Source of the DNA: Setomelanomma holmii
Lineage: Eukaryota; Ascomycota; Dothideomycetes; Pleosporales; Phaeosphaeriaceae
Direction of reading: 5' to 3'
Length of the DNA: 64,000 nt
Assembly (NCBI GenBank): GCA_010015745.1
Contig: ML978154.1
Coordinates: 210,668-274,667, forward strand
In this document: positions 42,018 to 58,258 of the stretch, piece after piece
Layout: each line of letters begins with the position of its first letter
Numbering within the stretch: position 1 is the first letter of the stretch
The notes under the pieces: generated by a model
Database searches by the model: none
What the model saw: only the letters and a program-made list of their open reading frames with translations
What the model was told of the DNA's origin: nothing
Made by a program: the position numbers and the translations under genes

Positions 42018-43744
42018 ATGAATTCTTTGCGCTTCAACCGCAGCTCGCAACAAGCTTTCCGCAAGCCCCTCGACTTCCTCAGCAACCTCTCGCGTTCCGC
42101 CGTGCACCTGCCCCAGGACAGCAGCCACAAAAGACCAGACGGCTACAGGAAGAGACGCAACAACAGCGCCAGCTCGCTCGATGACACGGACCATTCTGAT
42201 ATAGAGAACTACGCCCAGATGGAGCCCCGGAAAAGTCATTCCACGCAAAATTCGCAGTCGGAACTGCAGCCTCCGGTGCCGCTCATCGATATTGGCAGTC
42301 GCAGCACAAGCCCCTACCCACGAAGTCGCAGCGCAGTGCAGAGTGAGGACGAGGATGATGACTATGGGATAGCCAGCAGTGTACGGCCCCTAGTGGGTCA
42401 TGGGTCAGGAAGAGGAGGCAACACTGCGAGAGGCATATTCAGTCAGGGAGGACTGGGGCACTTTTTATTTGGGACATGGATAGGCTGGCAGGTCTGGGTC
42501 GGACTGCTGGTGTTCTGGGTAGGAGGGTGTAGCTTTGGACTGCTGCTCATGAACCGCTTCATTATGCTCACGGGCGTCTACAAGTAGGAGAACATGCCAC
42601 TCGTGCCTGATCAAGGCTAACAGCACAGGTTTCCATTCCCGCTCACTGGCACCTACATCCAGCTCATACTCACGCATATCATGCTTATCGGCTTCTCGAC
42701 ATTCACCCGCGCACTCGATCGACCTTTTCGCTGGCTAGGACTCGGACCTGCGGTCGCACCTTCCTTTCCCGTCGCACCGCAAGGAGGAGCCTACAGAGGA
42801 GGAAACAAAAAGCACATCTTGCGCTCAATTGGACGATGGCTGTCCCATGGCTCAGGTGGCATTGCAGGAGGCGGCTTGTTCGAGTTTGATGTGGTGGTTG
42901 CCAAACAGGTCCTGCCATTGGCAGCTGTCTTCGTCGTCAAAGTCATTCTTAGTAACTTCTCTTTTGCGTATGGCAACCTTGAACGGAAGGAAGATTGAGA
43001 CTAACAAGGTATAGCTACGCACCACTACCAACATACCAGCTCGCACGCATTGGCATAACCCCGCTAGCCATCATCTTCGCCTGCATCCTCCAGAAGGAGA
43101 ACATCACCGGCAGCACCCTCTCCGCCGCCCTCGTCGCGACCCTGAACCTGCTCTTCGCTACGATCCGCTCGAATGTCCGCGTGACCTGGGAGTCGATCGT
43201 GGCTGGTGTCTTCTCGTCCATGTTCGTCGCCCTATACCCCATCCTTCTCCTGCGAACCTACCGCACACTAGTGGCCGGCCTCGTCCCGCAGGGAGACGTG
43301 CTGACGGGCTACCCCGCGCCCGCCGAAGATGCAGGCAACCGCGAGGAGACTCGCGCATACTACCGTACACTACACTATGCCTCGCTTCTCTCTCTGATGA
43401 TCCTTACGCCAATCGTCCTGCTTTTCGGCGACGTTGGCAACATCTACCATAACATTCCCTTCCTCGATGTGCCTTTCTTCTGGGCTATGATGATATTCGG
43501 TGGCATGGGATCATGGGCTGTCTTCTCATCGACCTTGCTCATGGTGAAGGCGACCTCGCCTTTGACTACGACATTCATCGCCGTGCCGAGGACCGCATTC
43601 CAGCTTGCGGTCATCAATCTACTGAGAATCCCTGCACCGAGTTGGGTCGGCGTAATACTGTGCTGGATCAGCAGCGTGTGGTTCTTGGTCGCGCGGAGGG
43701 ATGAGGGGAGGAGTAAGAATCGATTGAGACTAGAAGGGCGGTAG
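42018..43744 (+). CDS. Nucleotide-sugar/triose-phosphate transporter-like (DMT superfamily)
   Basis: Three exons (42018-42583, 42629-42967 and 43015-43744; donors GTAGGA and GTATGG), 544 aa. Residues 1-145 are a hydrophilic Ser/Arg-rich cytosolic tail. Ten or so membrane helices follow, including WQVWVGLLVFWVGGCSFGLLLMNRFIM, TYIQLILTHIMLIGFSTF, VAKQVLPLAAVFVVKVILSNFSFAY, LARIGITPLAIIFACIL, SIVAGVFSSMFVALYPILLLRTYR and a late SPLTTTFIAVPRTAFQLAVINLL. The SNFSFAYAPLPTYQLARIGITPLAII order with YR at the end of helix 7 resembles SLC35C-type (GDP-sugar) and TPT-family transporters of the Golgi. The substrate is uncertain. A loop at 300-320 carries a Gly/Lys-rich insertion. Confidence 0.8.
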
Positions 43745-44225
43745 ATGTATACTTCCCAATTCCCATCCCATATACCAGGCATTTACGGCGTTATCTACAA
43801 TCACCAAATCACTTCTGGCGAAACAGCATAGCGCAAATCACGAACGCTACCAACATCTCAGTCTCGGGTTCCGCTCTGAAGCTATGACTAATGGTGTTTG
43901 AAAACCCGAGGTATACATCCAGCCTGTTCATTCTTGCGTTCTTTTCATACCTTTACATTTCCAGCAACACCAAAATGCGACTTGTAGAGTTTGATGTGCT
44001 GCAGAAACCGCTGCCCTTCATGCAAAGTCCACCGACGCGGCTTCCATTCCAAAGGCCGCCTGCCATGTCTTAGAATAGAAATGGGGCTTTCAATGGTGTT
44101 GAAGACATTTACGCATTTGGCCGTGCTGTCGAACATTCTCTAGACCGCTGTACATCAGTCCATGCTCATCCAGCGCCCGCTAGACACATCAGCTTCAAAC
44201 CTCACAAGAACTTGTTGCCATTTAC
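43745..44225. other. Convergent intergenic region
   Basis: About 480 nt between 3' ends of the transporter and protease genes. No gene seen. Confidence 0.45.
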
Positions 44226-45601
<1,376 letters not shown>

Positions 45602-48600
45602 TTTGGCGTTCACAAGATCGAGATTGCGATAAACTTGCAGAAATGCGATAGGGACGCAGTGGTTACCAGAGAGTGGTCGTTCTAGGCAAGGGTCCGTCTT
45701 TTATCGACTTCTGACTATTATACTGGTACTTGTGCTTTGACTGCTTCGATGTGCCCGCCACAGCATGAGGCTCTTTCTGACTGGCCAGCAGCGAACGGAA
45801 CTTGTGCTTGGTACATCGAACGCGGGCACGAGCAGAACACCCATCAGAGTGCTGCGTAGCACACGGGTAGTGCGTGTACAATGCTAAGCAAGCGGGTACC
45901 TGCAGCAACAAGATCTTCTAGGGTCTCGGGTAGCCCAGCCCGCGCATATCTGGACGCGCGAAGATCGGAAGAACTTAAACAACTCGGCATCATCAGCAAG
46001 CGTCCAATCTCCAAATTATCGAGAGGGATTCTGCTAGGCTGTTGCGAACATGCGGAAGGTGGCGATTAGTGGGCCAAGTCGCATTGCAGTCTAGACTTGC
46101 ACACGAGATTGGCATGGGGCTACGAGGCAGTTCAGCAAAATGCCATATTGCGTAAGCGAATCTTGATCGAACAGGACTGATGACTGAGCGACACACCCGA
46201 AGACTTAAATGTAAGGAGTTGAGAGTGCCCGCTTGAAACTTTTCCAAAAGAAGCCTCCCTTCGACCGGCTGATCCGAATGACGTGGATGCACGCGCGACT
46301 GTATTGATAAATGCTTTCTGGATACGCAGCGATTCGGGTACTGCAGTGAGTTCATCGACTGGGCGGGATGATTACTGCATCTATCGTATGGTGCTTGCAA
46401 CATCTGCACGTTCGAGAGTCTCGTCGTGATAGTACCCAAGGATCCGACCGCGTATCCGCATGCATGAGGTCGAGGTTGCATAAGGTTGAGGTTGCATGAA
46501 AGAACGTCAAGCAAGTCGTGCAACGGAAGCGACATATGGTCTCATCGAAAGTGATGACCATTTGCGTCACCTTGAGTAGGATTCGCATCCTAGCTCGCGG
46601 TGCGCAAGAATGGGAAGGCGGGTGTGCAATCTTGCAAGCAAGCAGTTCGTGGGGTGTTCAATGTTGAACAGGAAATTCGTGGTTTCCGCAATACTGAGCC
46701 TGTTAGCACTGTGCACTCAGTATCTGGATGCTACGCAGCTACATGTACGAAGCTGAGAGTTATGCATTGGCAAGGGCATGACAGTGTTGAGGTGGGCTCG
46801 GGTCCGACGCATCTTCTCCGTCCGGTGGTGCTGCACGCATGCAGACCGTGCGCGAAATATATTAGCCATAACCGAGTTGTCGGATGAGCAGGGTGCTGCT
46901 GGGGTGGATTGGAGAACGTCGTCGGCAAAAGGGTTGCTTGCGATAAGGGCCTATGTGGCAAGACGCATACCGATCACCTCCACCTTTCTAGCCTCGTTTC
47001 GATCCAGGACTCAGCAGACGTTTCGACGACTCCGGCCAATGAGCGAGTCGATCATTGAATGCCAAGATAGAGGATAAGGTATCCATAGCCACATGGTGTT
47101 GAATGATGTTGGAGAATGACGCACATCGATAACGCTGATCCAGCGAGAAAGAGGGATAGACTATCTATCGGCCTCTTCGCTCACTGTATGCATAGATCAG
47201 CACTGACTGCACAACACAGAGTTCGTCCGACTACTGGGCATGTAACGCAGAAGTCGGCGAAGTCAAATCGAGGTTCCCTTGTTGATATTTTCTGCCCCAT
47301 AGCCTAAGCTAACATAGAAATGTTTGGCGTATTAACTGACGTAGCTTCGCAGTTCATGGCTGATGTGGCACCGCAACTCAGCACGTTTTGCTCGGTGATG
47401 ACCTGCGATTAGGATGTAGGCACCCGTTGACAGACCAGTGGCTCGTTGAATAGATCCAGAGTCAATCTTTTGATTTGAGCAGGTCCGTTAAAACCCTCAG
47501 GGTGCAGATCGAAATCTGGAGCTGCGTTCACTTGCGAGTACACCCGCTAGGTGACATGAAGTAAGATCTGAGCTCAGTCAAGGTAGCAAAGTGCTCCCGT
47601 TGGTATGGTCGTCGTAATTACGTTGTCTGGACGTCAAGCCCGTTCGAGCGGCGCAATGGATTTTGGCGCCAACAAGTCCTGAAGCATACCAATGACAATA
47701 TTCGAGGTCTCTGCCAGTCCAACGGCAGCATTTGGGGCGGGTCTTTACGGAACTTCGCATAATAGACCTCTCAGAGGCGCGTTCATCTCGTCGCAAGGCG
47801 AATATAATTTCCCTAACATCAATGCATGTCGTGTATGGGGGAAACGACGTTACGCTTCGTTGGGCTCAGTGGAGGTGGGTAGAAGATGTTGTTTAGGCCG
47901 GCGACGACGCGAAACGCGAATGCGCTTGCCACATGAATTTCCTCACAACGTCCGTGCGCTCAATATGTGGGGAGCTTTGAGCCTCAACTCCCATGCCTCG
48001 ATTTACCCGACAAAATATTAGCATCAATCTATTTAAGGCCTTTCCAACGTTAGGTTTAAGACAAATCTGTTTTCCGTTCCCCAACCAAACTTGCATACCC
48101 TGAAATTGGCATCTGCGGCAAGATCTTGTGCGATCTCAGTGGCTGGGAGCACGGAGAGGTATGGAGATGCGGGTCTTAATCATGCTAAGGTTTCGCGTAG
48201 TATTGAGACGGGTGTGCAAGATGGTAGTGTCTAAGTCTCCCAGAAGGCGGCGATGTGCAAATGCTTATGCTGGCGGAAGATATACGAGCTGCATGGATCT
48301 TGAAGAGCTTGTTTTAACGTACTCCAGTCTTGATCGTCTCGAAGTATTGACGCATGGAAGGTCTGCATGGAATATATGGTACATCTGGAGATATTCAGAG
48401 ATGCGTCATTGATAGTTATGCCCATGTCATCGGCTTTGAGATCCACCCTGACGAAACAACTGCCATCACAGGTATTGCGAACCACTATAACCCGATGATT
48501 CATTCGGGGTGGACCTGTTTCTAAGAGCTTCACTTGAGTCTACGTCACTGTTTCTGACTTCGGATCGAGTCCCTTGACGCAGTTCTACTTTCACGCAAGA

Positions 48601-49266
48601 TGAGGCATGGACGCAAGGCACGAGTGCAGGCCGCAAGGGACAATTTCACGATTCGCGCAACCCAGTAGAGACAACTTCACATATGTGACACAAGCCGAAC
48701 GCTGAACCGAAAACGTTATGGATGGTGCTCGTGCAAAATCAAGCACTTGCTCAACAGCCAACAGTGGCTACTTCTGGGATTCCTTTATCGTCATATTGGT
48801 GCATGCAGATGACTGTGGAGAGGGTACTGTACACCGTTTCACTCAGAGTACCATTTGGTGTGGTGTGACATCGTAACGTGACACAGAACACGAGCGATTG
48901 TTATGGTGGTACCAAAACCGTTTGCGTGAAGCAAGTAGCCGCCTCTGAGACAAAGGCTTTGTTTGCGCCTCAAAGCCTTACAATTTTATCGTACCGTGGC
49001 GCGGCAGATGCGCATCCACGGGCAATCTACAATCGGGGCCAAAGATCATTCTTGGAAAGTACAGCATACTGTTCAGCCATGGAAAAATGATCAGTTGTGA
49101 CTAGCATTACCACTAGATGCTACCCAGGAGATGCAATCCTTCCAAAATCTATGCAACAACCATCATGGAATCGTAAGGAACTGTGAATCAATGCTTCCAC
49201 CTCTGTAACGCTACACCCCTCTTCTTACGAGGCTAAAAGGTCGCTGCAAGCATTCGCAAGATATGC
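45602..49266. other. 3.7-kb gene desert
   Basis: Between two S8 protease genes. ORFs are short and without motifs on both strands. I see no transposase, no tandem array and no RNA gene. Slightly repetitive GAGGTTGCAT words occur near 46470-46500. It may be heavily diverged repeat sequence. Confidence 0.45.
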
Positions 49267-50558
<1,292 letters not shown>

Positions 50559-53500
50559 GTTGGCGATGTGAACAAGGGTTGTCGTCACAAGGAAGGCTGC
50601 TGATGGTTGTCGATTTTGGGCTGAGGATTGTTGTGCTCGTTGCCTGATGTTAGTCGAGGGCTTCTCTAACTGTTTATATAGATGTAGATAGTACTCGAAG
50701 ATGGAAGCGAAAGCGAAGAGGCAAATACACCTGCCAATAAGGATTAGCCTTCGGCGGCGAAGCCGTATCGAATTCGGGTCAGGTACTCGTTACCAGGTTT
50801 CAGCAAGAGAGCAAGCGGCTCAACGTTGTTGTACTTCTTCGATGCCTAGATTGGGAGGTGGTACAGCGGTGTCCGGCACTACTTCCTACTAAGACACTGC
50901 AGTAGCGTAGTTAGAGGGTGGGCAGGGCGGAGCACGAGAGGAACGGAGAACAAACCTGTGTAAGAGATCCGATGTTCCACTCTTGGCACGATGCAGCTCA
51001 TATTAAATGTGCTTACTAGTTTAGGGATGTGGATAAGATCGCGCGGAGAAGTCAAGATAAACGGCTTCAAAGCGATGCGATTGGGTGCGGTATGGATCGA
51101 ACGGCGGCAGTGTAGGAAACCTGGTGGAAGCGTGATAACGAGGAGCGAGTATGATGGCTGGAACAGTGTCAAGCCTACTGACCAGCGAGGTACATTATAC
51201 CGGTGGCCAATTTCTATAGATTTTCAAGTATCTCGCGCAGGGCTTTGTCTGTCGATTGCGGTTTCATCGTTCCCATTGGGTTGTTTGGCAGATATGGTAG
51301 CGGCGCAGTGGCCAGAGACGTACCATGGCAATGGACGGGATAGATGCACGCCAGCTGCCTACCCCTGGACCCCTGACCTTAGGATCCATTCTCCCGGGAC
51401 GAGTCGCATAGTAGTATGATAGTACTACAACTGACCCCATACACATGTGGATCTCGAGTCAGATGCCAAGTCGATCATGGGGGTAGAGCTTTGGAGATAA
51501 AGAAAGTGGAAGTGGTGCGAAGCTTTCGACAGTGCTTGCAAAAGAAACAAAGGATGCTCGCGAAATGCTCAGGACGTCAGGACGACAAGGACCGCAGACT
51601 GATTCTCAACGCCATTGAAGGCGTCCACATGGTTTCGCGAGATGTCCTTTGAAGCTGCCAATATTGGCGTTCCGGCTTTCTTGGCGTCAAATGATAGGTC
51701 AGGATTTAATTGCAGGAGGGTTTGTGGGCAACGCACCGCCCGTCAAGGGTGTCGATCCCCCCTTGTCGGCAAAGGCGTTTGCGAAGAGATGAAGTGTGAT
51801 TCGAGCGCCGGCCAATCAGCGACCTTTGCTCCAGACATGGCAGGTACGGCACCACAGCCTTGCTCATGGACGCAGGGAGCGCCATGTCGATATATCTTGC
51901 AACTCAAGACTCGAAAAGGCTGAAAGATGCATAGCCCTCGATGCTCTAGGCATGCGACAATCGCTGTTGTTAGACTTGCACACAATCTGATGCCTCTGAT
52001 CCGCTGACCAGCATGAGAGACCAAGGCCGCTAAGATTAAGCTTAAAAGCACATAATGCTAGAACCACCTCCTTGTTTGGACTTAGTTGATGCAGATCAAT
52101 ATAACACGACCATGATTTAGCCACACCTCTGATAAGGCAATAGCAGGTCTTGGCGTGTTGGTGGAGTGCTGAACGGAGAGTTGAGACGCATGGCGCAAGC
52201 GCCAGAAGGTATCGCAAATGCTTGGCCATTGAGTGAGTGACACGGTTACCCTGATGCCGGCATGCTACGTCAACGTGCTGCTTGCAGGGTTGCTAGATAT
52301 GTGTGCTTTCAGTAGCATAGGAAATGTATTGATGCCCTTCGTGAAGCGCTTGAAAAATCATATCGCGATCAAGCTGGAAAGGGGGAAGGGTGACGCCTCG
52401 AAGGATGCGTCCACCAAGCCTCCCCCAGAAAGTCCGCGGATCGCTTGGACGGAGTCTTGTCGTGGTGTCGATCAAATCCTGGTAGCCCGCACAGGGTCCG
52501 GGTGTCTCCTGCCTGATAAGAGATATCCTCCGTTGACTTAGCTGGTCTGCTGAGCGTCGTTGTGGTGGCACCGGTTGTGTTGTTGTGCTGCTACGAAAAG
52601 GCCGACGGCGACCTCGGAAGAGTTGGAACAAATGATGGCGGCCGATTTGTAGCCGATTTCATCGGGGAAATCTGGCACGGGCCGAGACGCACGTGCCCTA
52701 CCGGCAGTCCCGTTACACACGGCTACCATCAACCAGGCATTTGCGACCAATCTCCAAGAAATCTCAACAACCTTCATTTACGCCTGTATTTATTCTCTGT
52801 ATTCCTAAGATCCACATGGGTTGATTGTGGTACTGGTAATGCTTAAAATTGTTCTTACATATTTAGATCATGGATTCGTGTACTTGGAAGGCGACTAACA
52901 TCGCGCCTCGATACTGAGTATGTTCATGATGAGTGGTCAGTTCTCGGTGGCGTAATTACGTACCTTCTCTTCATCCTACCAGGTGGCATGACCTCGGTTC
53001 AACGCATCCTTCTGAAGCTGCACCTCGCCCTTCTATGGCGTACCCTATGCGAGCTTCTTCAAAAAGCATGGCTACGAACGCCAACCTGGCAGGGGCCCGC
53101 TCGTCGACGACTCAAGCATCGACGTACACTTGATCTAATTGTTCTTGTGGGTCTGCGTGCGGTCTGCGCTTCATGCATGCTGTTCGATATTGGATTGATG
53201 TCCTTCAAGGTCCCCAAAACTTGGGGGAATTGCTGGTATCCACCGCCAACACAGGGAACGAATGGTGTCGGCGGCTCTGGCCGCAGTTCTGACCGGTCAT
53301 TGCGTGCCGGGCGAGACTCATCTTTAGCATCTGGACTACTGCTGTGCTATTGTCGCCGCGATTCCGAAGAACCTGACGGCGATCATGTAGGTAAGCTTCA
53401 GGAACCTTCCCTGAACGTCTTGTCACCCCGTGCGCCAAGAGGAGTAATCAACCTGACGTCTTACGTTAAAAAGTGACGCCAAAAGCAACGGCAAACGTGC

Positions 53501-55646
53501 CGACGAATGAGAGTGCTAATGTTCGGTGGCTTGCCTTAGCTTACACTCTTCTGCTACCTTCTCCTTCCTTCTTAGTAACTAGCGCCTACAGAAGTATATT
53601 TTCTCGGCTTGCGATATCGCCGACAATCATGCAGGTACACCAGCTTCGAAATTGATACTTGCCAGCATCACAGTCCGCAACCCGTAGACACCAGTAGTCC
53701 AAGACCTTGGCACTCATGCATGATCGCCTTCCTCAATGGTCATATCGGAGGCGTGCCTCTCCATTAAGGTTCCACGCCAAATCCAGGAGACCGACTTGCG
53801 TGATACGGCCGCTGGAATAAGGCAATGTTTGCCACCTGCCAACGAGGGATTTGGGCGGCTGCAGTATTTCGCAACCTTGCAGAACTGCTCCTTCCCGAAC
53901 TCAAGCAAGCTTTCCGTCGGGCTTCAACAGCCACCCTTCAAGTCAAATCTACCAGCTAGGCGCTCTTACGATCGACATGGTAGGATGAGCGATGCTGCAG
54001 TAGGTCATGTGTAACACACAATGCTGTGCCACGGTGCTCAGCCTCGGGCCGTCCCATCTTCTCGAAGGCTTCCATCGTGCCGATCCTTTCTTCTGGCTTG
54101 TCTATAATGGCAGGCATGTCAAGATATTGTGCTCGCCCAGGCTCGACACGCTAATTACACCAGCAACACGCCTCGAATGTGCTACCGTACTCGTGGGCCT
54201 TCCTCATCGATCGAAGCTCACCTCGAAGCACTTTCACTTGCCCTTCGTTATTAAAAAAAACCTGCTACCTGGATGCCAGCAGATTTCAACAGCAGGACCC
54301 GTCCGTTCTGGAACACGTCACCTGCCGCTCAACCATCCCTCACTTGGCGACATATGAATTGCCAAGGAAGTGCATCATAACGCACCATACTGACATGATT
54401 CAGTGTGCTGTTCGCATTCAATCGTAGCACTGTGAGGTGCTATTGCGAACCTACATCTGACTAAGTCGCGCAAGCGAAGGATCGATCGATGGCACCGACG
54501 AAGTGCCATGAAAACCATCGCTGACGGCCAACACGCTGTCTAAGCAGAAGCAAAACCTCATATGTTTTCCGATGTCAATTCATTCGAACTTGAGCACATT
54601 GATCGTGCGTCGGTCGTAACGGTACTGAGTTATGTCGCAAATTAGCTGCACAAGGCACTGTGTCGCTTCACGCTGCCGCCACCTGGGCACTACCCGACTG
54701 CCTCGCAACAATTCGCGCGCCATCCAGAGTCGCAGCTTCCAGATTGATCATTTCGCAGTCCTTCACAGGCTCCAAAAACTTTGTTAGCAGCGACGCATAT
54801 GAGAAAGAAGTATCTAGGCTTCTTCTGTGAGACAGCAAAGCGGGAATTTGGACAATGCAGCGGTCGAGTAGAGCGAGTATGGATCAACGCGACACCCATA
54901 GTCTCTGGCACAGTGTCGACTTCAGCACTCAAGGACACTGCCCTGTTGCAGCGCGCTCCGAAGTCCATGCCTTTGCCCTTACTTACAGCCGCGCAGATGC
55001 GTCTTATAAAGTGCCAGTGGCATGGAGCAGATGGTGTAGCGATCTAAGGTTGCTACAAGAGTACCGGGATTTGGGTGTGGACGGCACCAGGCCTTGCGAT
55101 GATTCGTGCCCGATCAAGTAGAGGCTCTCTCTCCAAATCACACTCTCGCGACTCCCTGTATGACCTCAGAGACGTTTGTGTGTGGCGACTGCAATTGGTA
55201 AAATCTTCTGAAGTCATCTAGGCTTCTGTAAGACGGCGAAATCGCTAGTGGTCGCGTTAGGCTGAGCGGGCACGGGTTACTGCGACACTTGGTGACGGAT
55301 ATATGGTATTACTCAATGCACGTCCATCGCTTCTGGAGTTGGCCTATATCGGTAGTACATACTGCCACTTTACAGCTGCGCGGTATCGTATGTACCAAAA
55401 ACGGTGCAGGATTGAAGCAAATCGCGGACGAAGGCGAAGCAATAGTAATCACGGGTGCACGGGTACAAAGCGCTACACGGCCCTGAAGACCACCCACACA
55501 CTGGAGGTGCTCCTCTTCCATCTCTCAACTGTGTTTGTAGTAGGTCAGTCTGATTTCCCGTGGTCTAGTCAGACCAAGCTTGTCCTTTCTATTCGCAATT
55601 GCTTCCCTCCGATCCCAGAGCCAGTTCTTGTCGCCTAGCCCACACA
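50559..55646. other. 5.1-kb gene-poor region
   Basis: No complete gene. The stretch 52930-53650 holds gene-like fragments (separate entry). Elsewhere ORFs are short and unrecognised, and no tandem repeat or transposase motif was found. Confidence 0.4.
52930..53650 (+). pseudogene. Unidentified gene relic
   Basis: Fragments with protein-like composition appear in shifting frames: TSPFYGVPYASFFKKHGYERQ followed by GPLVDDSSIDVHL near 52990-53135; LRFMHAVRYWIDVLQGPQNLGELLVSTANTGNEW near 53160-53270; and VTPKATANVPTNESANVRWLALAYTLLLPSPSFL, a likely membrane-spanning segment, near 53473-53580. A donor-like GTAAGC at 53391 and a GTACAC at 53639 suggest old introns. I cannot name the family or build a complete frame. 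It may be a decayed multi-exon membrane protein gene. Confidence 0.3.
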
Positions 55647-57258
55647 ATGGAGAGCGCAAAGACTGTCAACGAACTCAACTTCATGGATACACAAATCCCC
55701 GTCGGGCAACGAGCCTCCTCGCCGCCAGTCGAAGTCAGCTCACCGTTACCCGACAACGGAAAGGCTGTCAACAGCCGCACTCCAGCGTGTAGGGCAGAGA
55801 CCGAAAATCCTGCCCCTGATGGAGGACGGCAGGCATGGATGCAAGTCATTGGTGGCTTTTTCGTATGGATGAACACACTGTGCATGAAAACCCAGCTCAA
55901 TTTGCTACGCCAATATGCTAATACCGCTAAAGAGGCATTGCCAATAGTTACGGAGAATTTCAGTCCTTCTACCAAGTCGACCTCCTCCGAGACCGAGCCC
56001 CAACAAGCATTGCGTGGATCGGCTCCACGCACGCTGCGACGATGTTTGCTTGTGGTATCTTTGCTGGACCGCTCATCGACAAAGGATACTTTTATCACTG
56101 CCAAACCATTGGCTCCATCTTCATTGTTCTGGGCTACATGATGACAAGTCTGTGCATTGAACTTTGGCAATTCGTGCTCGCCCAAGGTCTTTGCATGGGG
56201 TTGGATCAGGTTTGGTCTTCATACCTATGCTTGGTCTCATCGCGCAATGGTTCAGCGCCAAGAGAGGCCTTGCTAATGGCCTCGCTTCAAGTGGTTCTGG
56301 AGTCGGTACGCACCTCCTTCCATGGATGCCATGACACTCTTATACTGATCGAAAGTAGCCACCATCATCTATCCAATCATTCTTCGGCGACTACAGAAAG
56401 ACATTGACTTCCCATTGGCCGTGCGGTCTCTTGGGTTCATCACTCTCGCAACTTAGCTCGGCGTCCCTGCCCTACTTCGTGTGCGCTTCAAGCCGATTCG
56501 AACTCGAGCACTGATCGACCGCTCCATGAAGAAGGACTATGCTTTCCTTATGCTCACGCTTTCGATCATAACCGTGTGGGCTGCCTGCTACGTCCCTTGG
56601 AACTACTTGTCAGCCTTCGCCATCGAGTCGAGAATTACAGACTTGAATTTCGGCTTCTACACCATAGCGATTATGAACGCAAGCTCGGTATTCGGCCGCC
56701 TCATCCTCTCGGCAATTGCTGACGAAAGAGTCGGGATTGTCAATATGTCTATCATCCTGGTCTTTCTTACCGGGATGCTATGCTTTGCCTGGATGGGAGT
56801 CAATAGTCGCGCAGGTTTGATCGTGTTTGCTATTGTGATCGGTTTCATCGGTGGAGGCTTGCTCACTCTGATTGCGCTCATTCCGGTGTGTTTCATACCA
56901 GACCCTGTAACGGTTTGGGCTTTGCCCAGACCTACTCTAGTACAAGTTGGGATAGCTCATGTGCGGCAGTCTATATATGTAGCTCCGCCCACCTCAGGTA
57001 GTCAATTCAGCGCAGTGCCTCCCCTCCCTCTGTACCGTTACAGACCCGGACTACATTGGCACCCGTCTGGGCATGTGTATGCTTTTAGGCGGACTTTGTC
57101 TTCTATGGGGTTCTCTAGTTGCCGGTGCACTCATCGACCAAGAGCGCAGCTATACCCACTTGGAGGCCTACGCCGGTGGTCTGTTGGTCTCCACTGCTTT
57201 CCTGCTGGCCTTGACGAGAATGATTCGCACAGGTCCTGCGATTATGGTCAAGTTTTAA
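55647..57258 (+). pseudogene. MFS transporter (monocarboxylate-type) pseudogene
   Basis: The N-terminus carries DGGRQAWMQVIGGFFVWMNT, the start of fungal MCT-like MFS proteins. After an intron (GTGCAT...CAATAG) the frame continues YGEFQSFYQVDLLRDRAPTSIAWIGS...MFACGIFAGPLIDKGYF. At about 56202 one base is missing in the ...LAQGLCMG/GSGLVFIPM... block. Downstream, after an intron at 56309-56358 (GTACGC...AAGTAG), an in-frame TAG at 56454-56456 interrupts SLGFITLAT/LGVPALLRVRFKP. The C-terminal half (DRSMKKDYAFLMLTLSIITVWAACYVPW..., then DPDYIGTRLGMCMLLGGLCLLWGSLVAGALIDQ) is intact apart from a probable last intron near 56886-56994. Two lesions mean no full transporter is made. Confidence 0.8.
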
Positions 57259-58258
57259 ACATTAGATCCGCGCAGACGTCCCAGGAGTGTTCTTGAGGGG
57301 CGTTAGGCTCGGGTTCATTGGCCGTGAATCGAGTGTCCAATAGTGATAGTCAGAGCACAATGGAGGTGACGCAACTCTTCTTTGGTGAGCTTTCCTGCCA
57401 CGAATTTGCTGTAAATGCGAACTTGCTCGGCAACAGGTTTACCTTAGTTAGCCAGGTGCGCATGCACTTAGCCAAGCTTGAATGAGGTGCCGAAGTATGC
57501 ATCGGCCGATCAGGGGGTTCATAATTGAGTTTTATCTAATTTTCCAGGACAGATCAGCGTTGTGCGTACTTGCATGTGCCGCCCACGGTGGCAGTACTTG
57601 ACTTCAATGGATCAGAAACCTGAACCTTTTTTTTCGAGAATGCAATGTGGAATCGAAATAGTTGCAACTTGTTCTGCTGCCCTGACCAAGGTTTCCTCGC
57701 CCACACCACGATTAGTTCCCTGCTGGGACACGCACGCGACGGTCCACTTTATGCCTTGCTCGAGGACGTGAATGGTACAATCGGTATTAGCGACGTGTTG
57801 ATACTCTGCAGGAAGTGCAGCTGAGGTCCTCCTGGACAACGACGCGTCGTTGAGTGCAGATCATAAGCGATGCTGTCGCGCTTACGGAGTCGACACGCGC
57901 CCCGCCACTGCCGCGCACACACCGCGGAGCACGACCCGCGAACGGCCATGGCTTCATAGCGTCGGTGCCTGCCAATTTTCGACGATGCCCTTCGTCGATC
58001 CATCAGTCCTCATATCGCTGTGTAAGGGTCAATCAAGTGCTTGCCGTTACGCAACGATGCATGCCAACATTACGCCCCTCTCATCAGCCTACTACAGGAC
58101 GCTCCTGTCGGGCTCTGGTGGCCTTACCGATTCGCAAGGTCTTCCTAATTGGTGCTACCTCGACATTACCATACCTACCGAAGTATCAGGGTACAAGACA
58201 GAGTACTGATGCCATGGAAGACTGAGGTGAATTCGCTTTACCTTCTCTCATTCATACC
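57259..58258. other. 1-kb intergenic region
   Basis: Upstream of the glycosyltransferase gene. Overlapping short ORFs near 57850-58225 have no motifs. A T8 run lies at 57627. Nothing else recognised. Confidence 0.4.
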
